Shown here piece after piece: positions 7,707 to 13,700 of a DNA stretch of 19,038 nt. Location: assembly GCA_003242515.1 (NCBI GenBank), contig QGUS01000006.1:1-19038 (forward strand), given 5' to 3'. Position 1 is the stretch's first letter. Every line of letters starts with the position of its first letter. Source of the DNA: Actinomycetota bacterium. GTDB taxonomy: Bacteria > Actinomycetota > Acidimicrobiia > Spongiisociales > ZC4RG35. The notes beneath the pieces are model-generated. The model was not told the DNA's origin. It saw only the letters and a program-made list of their open reading frames with translations, and made no database searches. Made by a program: the position numbers and the translations under genes.

Positions 7707-8479
7707 ATCTCCACGATCGTTCCCAGCGGGACCAGCTCGTTGAGCCTCAGGGCGATGTCGTTGGGCACCCGGATGCAGCCCAGCGAGGCCGCCTTCCCGA
7801 TCGTGTCCGGCCGGTTGGTCCCGTGGATCCCGATGATCCCGTCGCCGCCGTTGAACTCGGTGATGGTGTCGGAGCGGGCCGACAGCCCCAGCGCCGCGGG
7901 TCCCCACGGCCCGCTACTCCTCGAGACCCGCACGTTGTCGGTGACGAAGAAGGTCCCCGTCGGGGTCGGGCTTCGGTCGTTGCCGATGGCGACCGTGGTG
8001 CGGAGCACTTCCTTGTCCCGGACGTAGTAGATGAGCTCCCGGTCGCTGAGGTCGACCTCGATGCGGTGGTGCACCACGTACAGCGCCACCTCGTCGACCG
8101 GAACCCACCCGGTGGAGCCGTTGGGGCGCATCGGGAGCATCACCTCGATCCAGCCGTCCACCGGCGGCCCGGTGGTGGCGAGGACGGTGGTCGTCCCCAG
8201 GATCGTCGTGGCCGGCATGACCACCTTCGGCTCGGTGTCGCCCGGCCTGGCATACACCGGGATCTCCGCCCCCAGGATGGCAACCAGGGTGCCGTCCAGC
8301 TCGTAGGTCGAGTCGAACCCCTGATACCCGGGGAGCAACGGCCCCGGAGCGGTCGTCGTGGTCGTCGCCACGGCGGGGGCCGTCGTGGTGGTCGGTGCGG
8401 GCGGTGGGGACGCCGGAGCCGCGGCGCAGCCGGCGAGGACCGTCCCCGCCAGGACCATCGTGATCACTCGGCCCCGCAT
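7697..8479 (-). CDS. L,D-transpeptidase lipoprotein (YkuD domain)
   Basis: This is a cell-envelope enzyme that forms 3-3 peptidoglycan cross-links or attaches proteins to peptidoglycan. The lipoprotein signal MRGRVITMVLAGTVLAGC is followed by a Thr/Ala/Pro-rich spacer, an SH3-like stretch (IPVYARPG through GWVPVDEVAL) and a C-terminal YkuD domain. That domain contains TPTGTF and the active-site signature IHGTNR through SLGCIRVPND. The catalytic His is at about 219 and the catalytic Cys at about 235 from this start. Leu replaces the His of the more common SHGC motif, which is a frequent variant. Two adjacent ATG codons (8482 and 8479) are possible; 8479 is preferred because the -10 box on this strand lies 8 nt from it, as for the leaderless neighbours. 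Confidence 0.92.
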   Translation of the reverse strand: MRGRVITMVLAGTVLAGCAAAPASPPPAPTTTTAPAVATTTTTAPGPLLPGYQGFDSTYELDGTLVAILGAEIPVYARPGDTEPKVVMPATTILGTTTVLATTGPPVDGWIEVMLPMRPNGSTGWVPVDEVALYVVHHRIEVDLSDRELIYYVRDKEVLRTTVAIGNDRSPTPTGTFFVTDNVRVSRSSGPWGPAALGLSARSDTITEFNGGDGIIGIHGTNRPDTIGKAASLGCIRVPNDIALRLNELVPLGTIVEIRA

Positions 8480-8487
8480 CATCGGTG

Positions 8488-8493
8488 ATGGTA
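8488..8493 (-). promoter_or_regulatory. -10 box (TACCAT) of the L,D-transpeptidase gene
   Basis: On the minus strand TACCAT is followed by 5 nt and ATG 8482, or 8 nt and ATG 8479. There is no Shine-Dalgarno between, so a leaderless transcript starting at or next to the start codon is likely. Confidence 0.45.
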
Positions 8494-8527
8494 TCGGCGC
8501 GGCATGGCGGCTCCTGGAACGGCCCGA

Positions 8528-8533
8528 TACCCT
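8528..8533 (+). promoter_or_regulatory. -10 box (TACCCT) of the 2-hydroxyacid dehydrogenase gene
   Basis: TACCCT is followed by 8 nt and the GTG start at 8542 with no Shine-Dalgarno, the layout of a leaderless actinobacterial gene. It is divergent from the transpeptidase promoter, with 34 nt between the two -10 boxes. Confidence 0.5.
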
Positions 8534-8541
8534 CGGACGCC

Positions 8542-9486
8542 GTGGCCGAGATAGTCGTCACGAGGAACCTGCCCGAGGAGATCCTGGCCCCGCTACACGA
8601 GGTGGGGGAGACGTGGGTGTGGGGCGACGACCGCCCGATCCCGCGGGAAGCCCTGCTCGAGGCGGTCCGGGACGCGAGGGGCCTGCTCTGCATGCTCACC
8701 GACCCGATCGACCACGCCGTGCTCGACGCGGCTCCCCAGCTCGAGGTCGTGTCCCAGATGGCCGTCGGGGTCGACAACATCGACGTCGCCGCCTGCCACC
8801 GCCGCGGCCTGAAGGTGGGCCACACGCCCGGCGTGCTCACGGAGACCGTCGCCGACACCGCGTTCGCCCTCCTGGCCGCGATCGTCCGACGCATCCCGGA
8901 GGGGGAGCGGGCCGTCCGGGAAGGGGCGTGGGGACCGTGGTCTCCCTTCTGGTTGACCGGAGGCGACCTCCACGGGATGACCCTGGGGATCGTCGGGATG
9001 GGCCGCGTCGGCTCCGCCGTGGCGAGGCGGGCCTCGGGTTTCGGGATGGAGTTCGTCTACTCGTCGCCGCGGTCGGAAGGCCCGGGCCGGAAGCTCGGGC
9101 TCGACGAGCTGCTCCGGGTCGCCGACGCCGTGGTGCTGTGCACTCGGCTCACCGGCGAGACCCGGGGCCTGGTCGGCCGGCCCCAGCTGCAGGCCATGGG
9201 GGAGGGGTCCTACTTGGTCAACGTGGCGCGCGGCGAGGTGGTGGTGACCGACGACCTGGTGGCGGCGCTGGCGAACGGCGAGATCGCCGGGGCCGCGCTC
9301 GACGTCACCGACCCCGAGCCGCTCCCGCCGGACCATCCCCTGCTCGGGTTCCCCAACTGCCTGGTGACGCCCCACATCGGGAGCGCGTCGGAGCCCACGA
9401 GGAGGGCGATGGCGGAGCTGGCGGTCGCCAACCTGGTGGCCGGTCTCAGGGGCGAGACGATGCCGGCGGAGGTCCCCTGGCGATAG
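8542..9486 (+). CDS. D-isomer-specific 2-hydroxyacid dehydrogenase (glyoxylate/hydroxypyruvate reductase-like)
   Basis: This is an NAD(P)-dependent cytoplasmic dehydrogenase of the D-2-hydroxyacid family. The N-terminal substrate domain has VGVDNIDVAAC and the helix ETVADTAFALLAAIVRR. The dinucleotide-binding motif GIVGMGRVG is at about 149-157. The catalytic set is complete: Arg230 in NVARGEVV, Glu259 in DPEPLP and His278 in TPHIGSAS. The cofactor-selecting loop after the Rossmann motif reads VYSSPRSEG, with Ser-Pro-Arg where NAD enzymes usually carry Asp, so NADPH preference is possible. The start is GTG 8542; an in-frame ATG at 8485 is rejected because it precedes the promoter. At 314 residues it fits glyoxylate/hydroxypyruvate reductases, but phosphoglycerate or other 2-oxoacid substrates cannot be excluded. 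Confidence 0.9.
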   Translation: MAEIVVTRNLPEEILAPLHEVGETWVWGDDRPIPREALLEAVRDARGLLCMLTDPIDHAVLDAAPQLEVVSQMAVGVDNIDVAACHRRGLKVGHTPGVLTETVADTAFALLAAIVRRIPEGERAVREGAWGPWSPFWLTGGDLHGMTLGIVGMGRVGSAVARRASGFGMEFVYSSPRSEGPGRKLGLDELLRVADAVVLCTRLTGETRGLVGRPQLQAMGEGSYLVNVARGEVVVTDDLVAALANGEIAGAALDVTDPEPLPPDHPLLGFPNCLVTPHIGSASEPTRRAMAELAVANLVAGLRGETMPAEVPWR

Positions 9487-9503
9487 GGTGGCCCCCAAGT
9501 CGT

Positions 9504-9509
9504 TACCCT
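9504..9509 (+). promoter_or_regulatory. -10 box (TACCCT) upstream of PEP carboxykinase
   Basis: It is the same hexamer as before the 2-hydroxyacid dehydrogenase gene. Here it is followed by a short leader that carries a strong Shine-Dalgarno (9523-9531). Its position downstream of the in-frame GTG at 9488 argues that the GTG is not the translation start. Confidence 0.45.
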
Positions 9510-9522
9510 GTCGCCAGCATCC

Positions 9523-9531
9523 AAGGAGGAG
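9523..9531 (+). promoter_or_regulatory. Strong Shine-Dalgarno of the PEP carboxykinase gene, facing an ATC codon
   Basis: AAGGAGGAG is the strongest ribosome-binding site in the window. Six nt after its AGGAGG core lies an in-frame ATC (9536-9538) and no ATG, GTG or TTG. Either a rare ATC start is used or the base is an error for ATG. Confidence 0.6.
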
Positions 9532-9535
9532 AGCG

Positions 9536-11071
9536 ATCACGTACTCCAATCTGCCCCCGGCGAGGTCGGTGACGGCCAACCCCGACCAGGAGCTCCTCCG
9601 GGAGCTGGCCCTTCAGCACCCGAGGATCCAGGTGACCGAGTTCGGCAACCTCAACTACCGCGCGCTCACGACCTCGCGCCTAGGACCGTCCACGTTCTTC
9701 GTGTCCGACCGTGAGATCCCGAAGAACCGGATCTCCAGGGAGGAGGCGGACGAATGGGCCCGCCGGCAGGACGAGTACATCGCCCAGCAGGACATGATCC
9801 TGGTCGAGGGTTACATCGGCCCCGACCCGGAGTTCCGCACCGGCTGCCGCCTCTACATCGAGAAGTCGCAGCCGAACATCCCCGGGATGCAGAAGCATCT
9901 CTACTTCCCCAAGGACGATGCCTGGGAGCCCGAGTTCACCGTGATCTACACGCCGGGCCTGCCCGCCCCGGGCAAGCCGGACGACAAGCTGATCATCATC
10001 GACCTGGACAACTGGACCACCCGTGTATTCGGGTCCGACTACTTCGGCGAGTCCAAGATGGGCGGTCTCCGGATGTGGAACCGCCTCGTCTACGACCGCG
10101 GCGGCCTGGCCCTCCACGCCGGGCTGAAGACCTTCCCGGCCGAGGTCACCCGGAGCGGGGAGGAGGAGTCGATGCTGATCATCGGCCTCTCCGGCACCGG
10201 CAAGACCACGACCACGTTCCGCCAGCAGCTGGGCTCGCTCCCGGTCCAGGACGACTTCGTGGCGCTCATGCCGGGCGGGACCATCCACACCACCGAGGCC
10301 GGCTGCTTCGCCAAGACCTTCGGTCTCGATCCGGACGACGAGCCGACCATCTACGGCGGCACCACCCGCCCGGACGCCTGGCTGGAGAACGTGTCCGTCG
10401 ACGAGAACGGGAAGGTCGACTTCTTCGACACCTCCTACACGTCGAACGGACGCTGCACCTTCCCGCTGGCGAACATCCGGCACCGCGACCCGCGTGACGT
10501 GCCGCCTGCCCGTTACCTGCTCATCCTCAACCGCTCCGACCACGTCATCCCGGCGGTGTCGAAGCTGAACCGGGAGCAGATCGTGGCGTACTTCATGCTC
10601 GGCGAGACGAAGGGCACCGATGCCGGCGGCGCCGCCGAGGCGGGGAAGAGCCTGCGGGTGCCGGGCACCAACCCGTTCTTCTTCGACGACGACGCCATGC
10701 AGGGCAACCGCCTGCTCGAGCTGCTGGACACCGTCCCGGACCTCGAGGCGTTCGTGCTCAACACCGGCCGGATCGGTGGCGAAGGGGAGGGCTCCAAGAA
10801 GGTGACCATCCCCGACTCGTCGGCGATCGTCCAGGGCATCGTCGAGGGGACGATCCAGTGGGAGGAGGACCCCGACTTCGGCTACCTGGTGGCCTCCTCG
10901 GTGAACGGCATCGACGACATCGAGCTGCTCCAGCCCAGACGGCTCTACGAGCGGACCGGCAGGCTGGCCGAGTACGAGGACGTGGTCGCCCGGCTCAAGT
11001 CGGAGCGGAAGGCGTACCTCGAGGGCTACACGGCACTCGACCCGTCGGTCGCGGCCAGTCTCGGCGTCTAG
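9536..11071 (+). CDS. pckA: Phosphoenolpyruvate carboxykinase (ATP), divergent subfamily
   Basis: It converts oxaloacetate and ATP to PEP, CO2 and ADP, the entry step of gluconeogenesis. From this start the P-loop GLSGTGKTTTT is at about 217-227, the metal-binding Asp-Asp pair at 239-240 in VQDDFVAL, EAGCFAKT follows, and Arg306 lies in NGRCTFPL (E. coli Arg333 position). The substrate Arg48 lies in TSR, but the usual TGRSPKDK reads TSRLGPST. The lysine pair of canonical EMKKG appears as ESKMG (Lys174, Met175), while His194 in LALHAG is kept. Length and overall order match ATP-type enzymes. The start is uncertain: ATC 9536 fits the ribosome-binding site, whereas GTG 9488 and GTG 9569 are the nearest conventional codons. 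The stop overlaps that of the convergent thiamine pyrophosphokinase gene. Confidence 0.85.
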   Translation: MTYSNLPPARSVTANPDQELLRELALQHPRIQVTEFGNLNYRALTTSRLGPSTFFVSDREIPKNRISREEADEWARRQDEYIAQQDMILVEGYIGPDPEFRTGCRLYIEKSQPNIPGMQKHLYFPKDDAWEPEFTVIYTPGLPAPGKPDDKLIIIDLDNWTTRVFGSDYFGESKMGGLRMWNRLVYDRGGLALHAGLKTFPAEVTRSGEEESMLIIGLSGTGKTTTTFRQQLGSLPVQDDFVALMPGGTIHTTEAGCFAKTFGLDPDDEPTIYGGTTRPDAWLENVSVDENGKVDFFDTSYTSNGRCTFPLANIRHRDPRDVPPARYLLILNRSDHVIPAVSKLNREQIVAYFMLGETKGTDAGGAAEAGKSLRVPGTNPFFFDDDAMQGNRLLELLDTVPDLEAFVLNTGRIGGEGEGSKKVTIPDSSAIVQGIVEGTIQWEEDPDFGYLVASSVNGIDDIELLQPRRLYERTGRLAEYEDVVARLKSERKAYLEGYTALDPSVAASLGV

Positions 11072-11685
11072 GCGGGGAAGACGGCGAGGAGCGTCCCGCT
11101 CCCCACGCTGATCTCGACCGCCGTCCGCTCCAGGTAGTTGGACACCCCCAGGGAGCTCCCGGGATGCAGGGTCGCGTCCCGGAGCTCCCAGTGGAGCCCG
11201 CTCGTGGTCAGCCCCGTCACGGGGCCGCCCATGGCGAGGAGCGTGAGCGTCGCCCCTACCTCGCCGTGGAGCCGGCGCGTCCCCCGGACCACGTGGCTGC
11301 GGCCTCGCCCCGACACCCAGTCGATCTCGCCCACGCCTGCCCAGCGGGTCGAGGCGATCACGCCGGCCACCGCCAGCTCGTGGTCCAGCCGCCCGCCCGC
11401 GCCACCCACCACCACGATCCGGCGCGGGTCTCGTGCGACGGCGAGCTCCAGGGCCAGCTCCAGGTCGGTGGCGTCCTTGTCGGTGGGATGTGCCTGCACA
11501 TTGACGCCTTCGGGGACCGTCCCGGTGGAGTCGAGGTCCCCGACGAGGACATCGATGCGCCACCCCAGGGCGTCGGCTAGACGGTGGCCCCCGTCCGCTG
11601 CGATCACCAGGGCCGCTTCGGGGATGTCCCCGGCCATCGAGCGGGGGAGGGGGTCACCGGCGGCGAAGACGAGCACGGTCTCCAT
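11068..11685 (-). CDS. thiN: Thiamine pyrophosphokinase
   Basis: It transfers pyrophosphate from ATP to thiamine to make the cofactor thiamine diphosphate. The family motifs occur in order: AADGG at 29-33, GDLDS at 49-53, DKDATDLELAL at 69-79 and GGAGGRLDHELA at 94-105, followed by the thiamine-binding half with GLTTSGLHWEL and SNYLE. The product is about 205 residues, normal for bacterial enzymes. ATG 11685 is preferred over an in-frame TTG at 11697, which would only add MSFS. It converges with pckA, the stop codons sharing CTAG. Its promoter must lie in the region that carries the 24-bp palindrome. Thiamine diphosphate is the cofactor of the AceE enzyme at the other end of the window, but the genes are not linked in an operon. 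Confidence 0.9.
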   Translation of the reverse strand: METVLVFAAGDPLPRSMAGDIPEAALVIAADGGHRLADALGWRIDVLVGDLDSTGTVPEGVNVQAHPTDKDATDLELALELAVARDPRRIVVVGGAGGRLDHELAVAGVIASTRWAGVGEIDWVSGRGRSHVVRGTRRLHGEVGATLTLLAMGGPVTGLTTSGLHWELRDATLHPGSSLGVSNYLERTAVEISVGSGTLLAVFPA

Positions 11686-11703
11686 GGAAAATGACAAAAT
11701 CGT

Positions 11704-11727
11704 CTTACGCGCAACACCGCGCGTAAG
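11704..11727. promoter_or_regulatory. 24-bp palindrome (9-bp arms) upstream of thiN and nfuA
   Basis: CTTACGCGC (11704-11712) and GCGCGTAAG (11719-11727) are perfect inverted repeats around the 6-nt spacer AACACC. The palindrome lies 19 nt upstream of the thiN ATG and 126 nt upstream of the nfuA start, between divergent genes. Twofold symmetry with arms centred about 15 bp apart suits a dimeric repressor. A transcribed hairpin is also possible. The cognate regulator is unknown. Confidence 0.55.
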
Positions 11728-11747
11728 GTCTGAACCTCAAGTAGAGG

Positions 11748-11769
11748 TCGAGGGTGGATCGAGGGTTGA
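11748..11769 (+). repeat. Two tandem 11-bp direct repeats in the nfuA upstream region
   Basis: TCGAGGGTGGA (11748-11758) and TCGAGGGTTGA (11759-11769) differ at one base and repeat at one helical turn. Further downstream TGGTCAT occurs twice (11779-11785 and 11797-11803). Spacing like this is typical of OmpR/PhoP-type regulator sites, but identity cannot be assigned. Confidence 0.4.
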
Positions 11770-11840
11770 AAGTGGCCGTGGTCATTGGGAGAATATTGGT
11801 CATCGTACGACCTCGCAGTGGAATACGGGGTCCTCGTCGC

Positions 11841-11846
11841 TAGTCT
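11841..11846 (+). promoter_or_regulatory. -10 box (TAGTCT) of nfuA
   Basis: TAGTCT is followed by 7 nt and ATG 11854 with no Shine-Dalgarno, consistent with a leaderless transcript. This decides the start against the longer open frame that begins at 11785. Confidence 0.5.
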
Positions 11847-11853
11847 CGTGGTG

Positions 11854-12477
11854 ATGTCTCAGATGCAGGTACTCACCATCACCCCGGATGCCCTGGACAT
11901 GATCATCAAGCTCCGCGACCAGGAGCCGGGCGACGAGGAGTTCGCCCTCTCCATCGAGGTCGCCGGGGTGAGGGGTCTCCAGTACGCCTACGAGCTCGCC
12001 TTCGTCCCGCTGTCGGACCAGGGCGAGGACTGGCTGCTGGAGCGTCACGGGGACCTGGCGGTGATCTTCCCGGCCCGGGACGTCGAGAAGCTCGACGGCG
12101 CCACGCTCGAGCTGACCGACCAGGGTCTGGCGATGAACAACCCCAACACGCCGAAGTCGCCGTTCCTGGGCTCGGTGGACGTGCCGGGGAGCCTGGACGG
12201 TCCGCTGGCCGAGCGGGTCGCCTCCTTCCTCAACTCGACCATCAACCCCGCGATTGCCGGCCACGGCGGCGCAGCCGAGCTGGTCTCCATCGACGGGACC
12301 ACCGCGTACCTGCGTCTCATGGGCGGCTGCCAGGGCTGCGGTCTCGCCGCCGTCACCCTCCGCCAGGGCATAGAGCGGGCGCTGCTCGAGGCCTTCGAGG
12401 GCGAGCTCACGGGTGTCGTCGACGTGACCGACCACGCCTCGGGCACCAACCCGTACTACGCCGCCCACGCCCACTGA
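11854..12477 (+). CDS. nfuA: NfuA-like Fe-S cluster carrier protein (degenerate A-type domain plus NifU domain)
   Basis: It is predicted to carry and deliver 4Fe-4S clusters to client enzymes in the cytoplasm. The N-terminal half (about 1-95) resembles an A-type/HesB domain that has lost its cluster cysteines, as in E. coli NfuA. It then has MNNPNTPKSPFLGS. The C-terminal NifU domain (about 120-200) carries the cluster-binding CxxC, Cys159 and Cys162, in GGCQGCGLAAVTLRQGIERAL. At 207 residues it is slightly longer than E. coli NfuA. It lies 3 nt before the uracil-DNA glycosylase gene, so the two are probably co-transcribed. The palindrome and direct repeats upstream could give iron or redox control, but that is inference. 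Confidence 0.88.
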   Translation: MSQMQVLTITPDALDMIIKLRDQEPGDEEFALSIEVAGVRGLQYAYELAFVPLSDQGEDWLLERHGDLAVIFPARDVEKLDGATLELTDQGLAMNNPNTPKSPFLGSVDVPGSLDGPLAERVASFLNSTINPAIAGHGGAAELVSIDGTTAYLRLMGGCQGCGLAAVTLRQGIERALLEAFEGELTGVVDVTDHASGTNPYYAAHAH

Positions 12478-12480
12478 CCG

Positions 12481-13071
12481 GTGGCCCGGCTGACCCGGGA
12501 GGAGCTGGAGGCCCATCGCGGTCGCACCGTGCCCGACCTGGTCGGTGACGGCACGCGTCTCCTCTTCGTCGGGATCAACCCCGGGCTGATGACCGCGGCG
12601 CGTCAGACCCACTTCTGCCACCCGTCCAACCGCTTCTACCCGGCGCTGCGTCGAGCCGGCATCGTCGACTGGGACCTGGACGCGTCCACCGGGCTCACCG
12701 ACGCCCAGCGGGCCGACCTCGTGGCGGCGGGCATCGGCATCACCAACATCGTCGAGCACGCCACGGCCCGCGCCGACGAGCTCTCCGCCGACGACCTGAG
12801 GGCGGGAGCGACCCGGCTCACCGATCGGGTCGCCTCCATCGGCCCGAAGGTGGTTGCCATCCTCGGCGTCACGGCCTATCGCACCGCGTTCGATCGCCCC
12901 GGGGCGGTGATGGGTCGCCAGCCCGAGGACCTCGCCGGGGCGGAGCTGTGGGTCGGCCCCAACCCCAGCGGGCTCAATGCCCACGTCACGATCGACTCGA
13001 TGGCCGACTGGGTGCGGACCCTGGCGGAGGCGGCGGGGATCGAGCCCCGCTACTCCCGGTCCCGTACGTAG
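12481..13071 (+). CDS. mug: G/U mismatch-specific uracil-DNA glycosylase (MUG/TDG type)
   Basis: It removes uracil or thymine mispaired with guanine, and some ethenocytosine adducts, in base-excision repair. The MUG/TDG active-site motif GINPG is at residues 31-35 and continues to HFCHPSNRFYPALRRAG; the Asn corresponds to E. coli Mug Asn18. The second motif NPSGLN is at 161-166. The 196-residue length is a little above E. coli Mug. The GTG start at 12481 is 3 nt after the nfuA stop. The last 22 nt overlap the convergent flavin-nucleotide-binding gene. Confidence 0.9.
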   Translation: MARLTREELEAHRGRTVPDLVGDGTRLLFVGINPGLMTAARQTHFCHPSNRFYPALRRAGIVDWDLDASTGLTDAQRADLVAAGIGITNIVEHATARADELSADDLRAGATRLTDRVASIGPKVVAILGVTAYRTAFDRPGAVMGRQPEDLAGAELWVGPNPSGLNAHVTIDSMADWVRTLAEAAGIEPRYSRSRT

Positions 13072-13090
13072 CCGGGCACTTCGATCCCCG
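13034..13090. terminator. Long-armed inverted repeat across the mug/flavoprotein convergent ends
   Basis: CGGGGATCGA (13034-13043) and TCGATCCCCG (13081-13090) are perfect 10-bp arms. A smaller CCCGG/CCGGG pair (13055-13059 and 13072-13076) sits in between. The structure covers both overlapping stop codons. There is no T-tract. It may end both transcripts, or it may only reflect that both proteins encode Gly-Ile-Glu near their ends. Confidence 0.35.
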
Positions 13091-13700
13091 GCCTCAGCTT
13101 CGGGTCAGGCTGCGGCTCGCCCGTGACCATGCGGAGCGGGAGGACCCCGGCCCAGACGTCCAGCTCGAGGTCCTCCTCGGGCTCATCCCCGACGCCCCAG
13201 TCACGCACCTTCGCCGACGCCTGCTCGATGTCGACGGCCACCACCGCCGTCTGGAGGTCCTCGGTGTGGTCGGGCCGCCGGGCGTCCTCCCACCGGCCCG
13301 GCAGGACGTGGTCCGAGATGGCCTTCAACGCGGCCTCACGCTCCCCGGGGTCGCTCACCTGGCGCGACCGTCCGAAGGCGACCACCGACTGGTAGTTCAT
13401 CGAGCTGTTGAAGAGCGACCGGGCCAGGACGATGCCGTCGACGACGGTCGCCGCCACGCAGACCTCGGTACCCGCCCGCATCGCCCGGAGGTTCCCCGAC
13501 GCCACCGAGCCGTGGAAGTAGACCGTGTCGTCGATCCGGCCGAAGATGGTCGGCACCACCAGCGGGCCCTCCTCCCGGACGATCCCGACATGGCAGACGA
13601 GTGCGGCGTCCAGGACGGCATGGACCGTCTCCCGGTCGTAGTGGGCCCGGCCCTCCAGCCGCCTCACCTTGTTGCGCGACGTGACCTCGTAGCCGCTCAT
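13050..13700 (-). CDS. Pyridoxamine 5'-phosphate oxidase-like flavin-nucleotide-binding protein (NimA/COG3467-like)
   Basis: A 216-residue split-barrel FMN-binding protein. It starts MSGYEVTSRNKVRRLEGRAHYDRETVHAVLDA, the usual opening of the NimA-like subgroup, followed by CHVGIV, LVVPTIFGRIDDTVYFHGS and VCVAATVVDGIVLARS. The phosphate- and flavin-binding pattern of PNPOx-like proteins is seen, but substrate residues of true PdxH are not evident, so pyridoxal synthesis is unlikely. The role may be reduction of an F420- or FMN-linked substrate. The start ATG 13700 overlaps the TGA of the restored thioesterase frame as ATGA, so the two are translationally coupled. The 3' end overlaps mug by 22 nt. 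Confidence 0.85.
   Translation of the reverse strand: MSGYEVTSRNKVRRLEGRAHYDRETVHAVLDAALVCHVGIVREEGPLVVPTIFGRIDDTVYFHGSVASGNLRAMRAGTEVCVAATVVDGIVLARSLFNSSMNYQSVVAFGRSRQVSDPGEREAALKAISDHVLPGRWEDARRPDHTEDLQTAVVAVDIEQASAKVRDWGVGDEPEEDLELDVWAGVLPLRMVTGEPQPDPKLRPGIEVPGYVRDRE

Noticed and set aside
9488..9535. GTG 9488 as the start of PEP carboxykinase
   Set aside because: It has no ribosome-binding site, lies before the apparent -10 box and adds a basic peptide (PCRQHPRRRA) atypical for the family.
9680..11563. 627-codon minus-strand open frame across pckA and thiN
   Set aside because: It overlaps two well-supported genes and has only low-complexity sequence.
11731..11755. Possible SoxR-type site (CCTCAAGT half) upstream of nfuA
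   Set aside because: Only one half resembles the SoxR box; the second half does not pair symmetrically, and no MerR-family gene is nearby.
13336..13696. Continuation of the unshifted thioesterase frame into the flavoprotein gene
   Set aside because: The tail is Gly/Arg/Pro-rich and out of frame with the real flavoprotein. The natural thioesterase C-terminus is in the adjacent frame.
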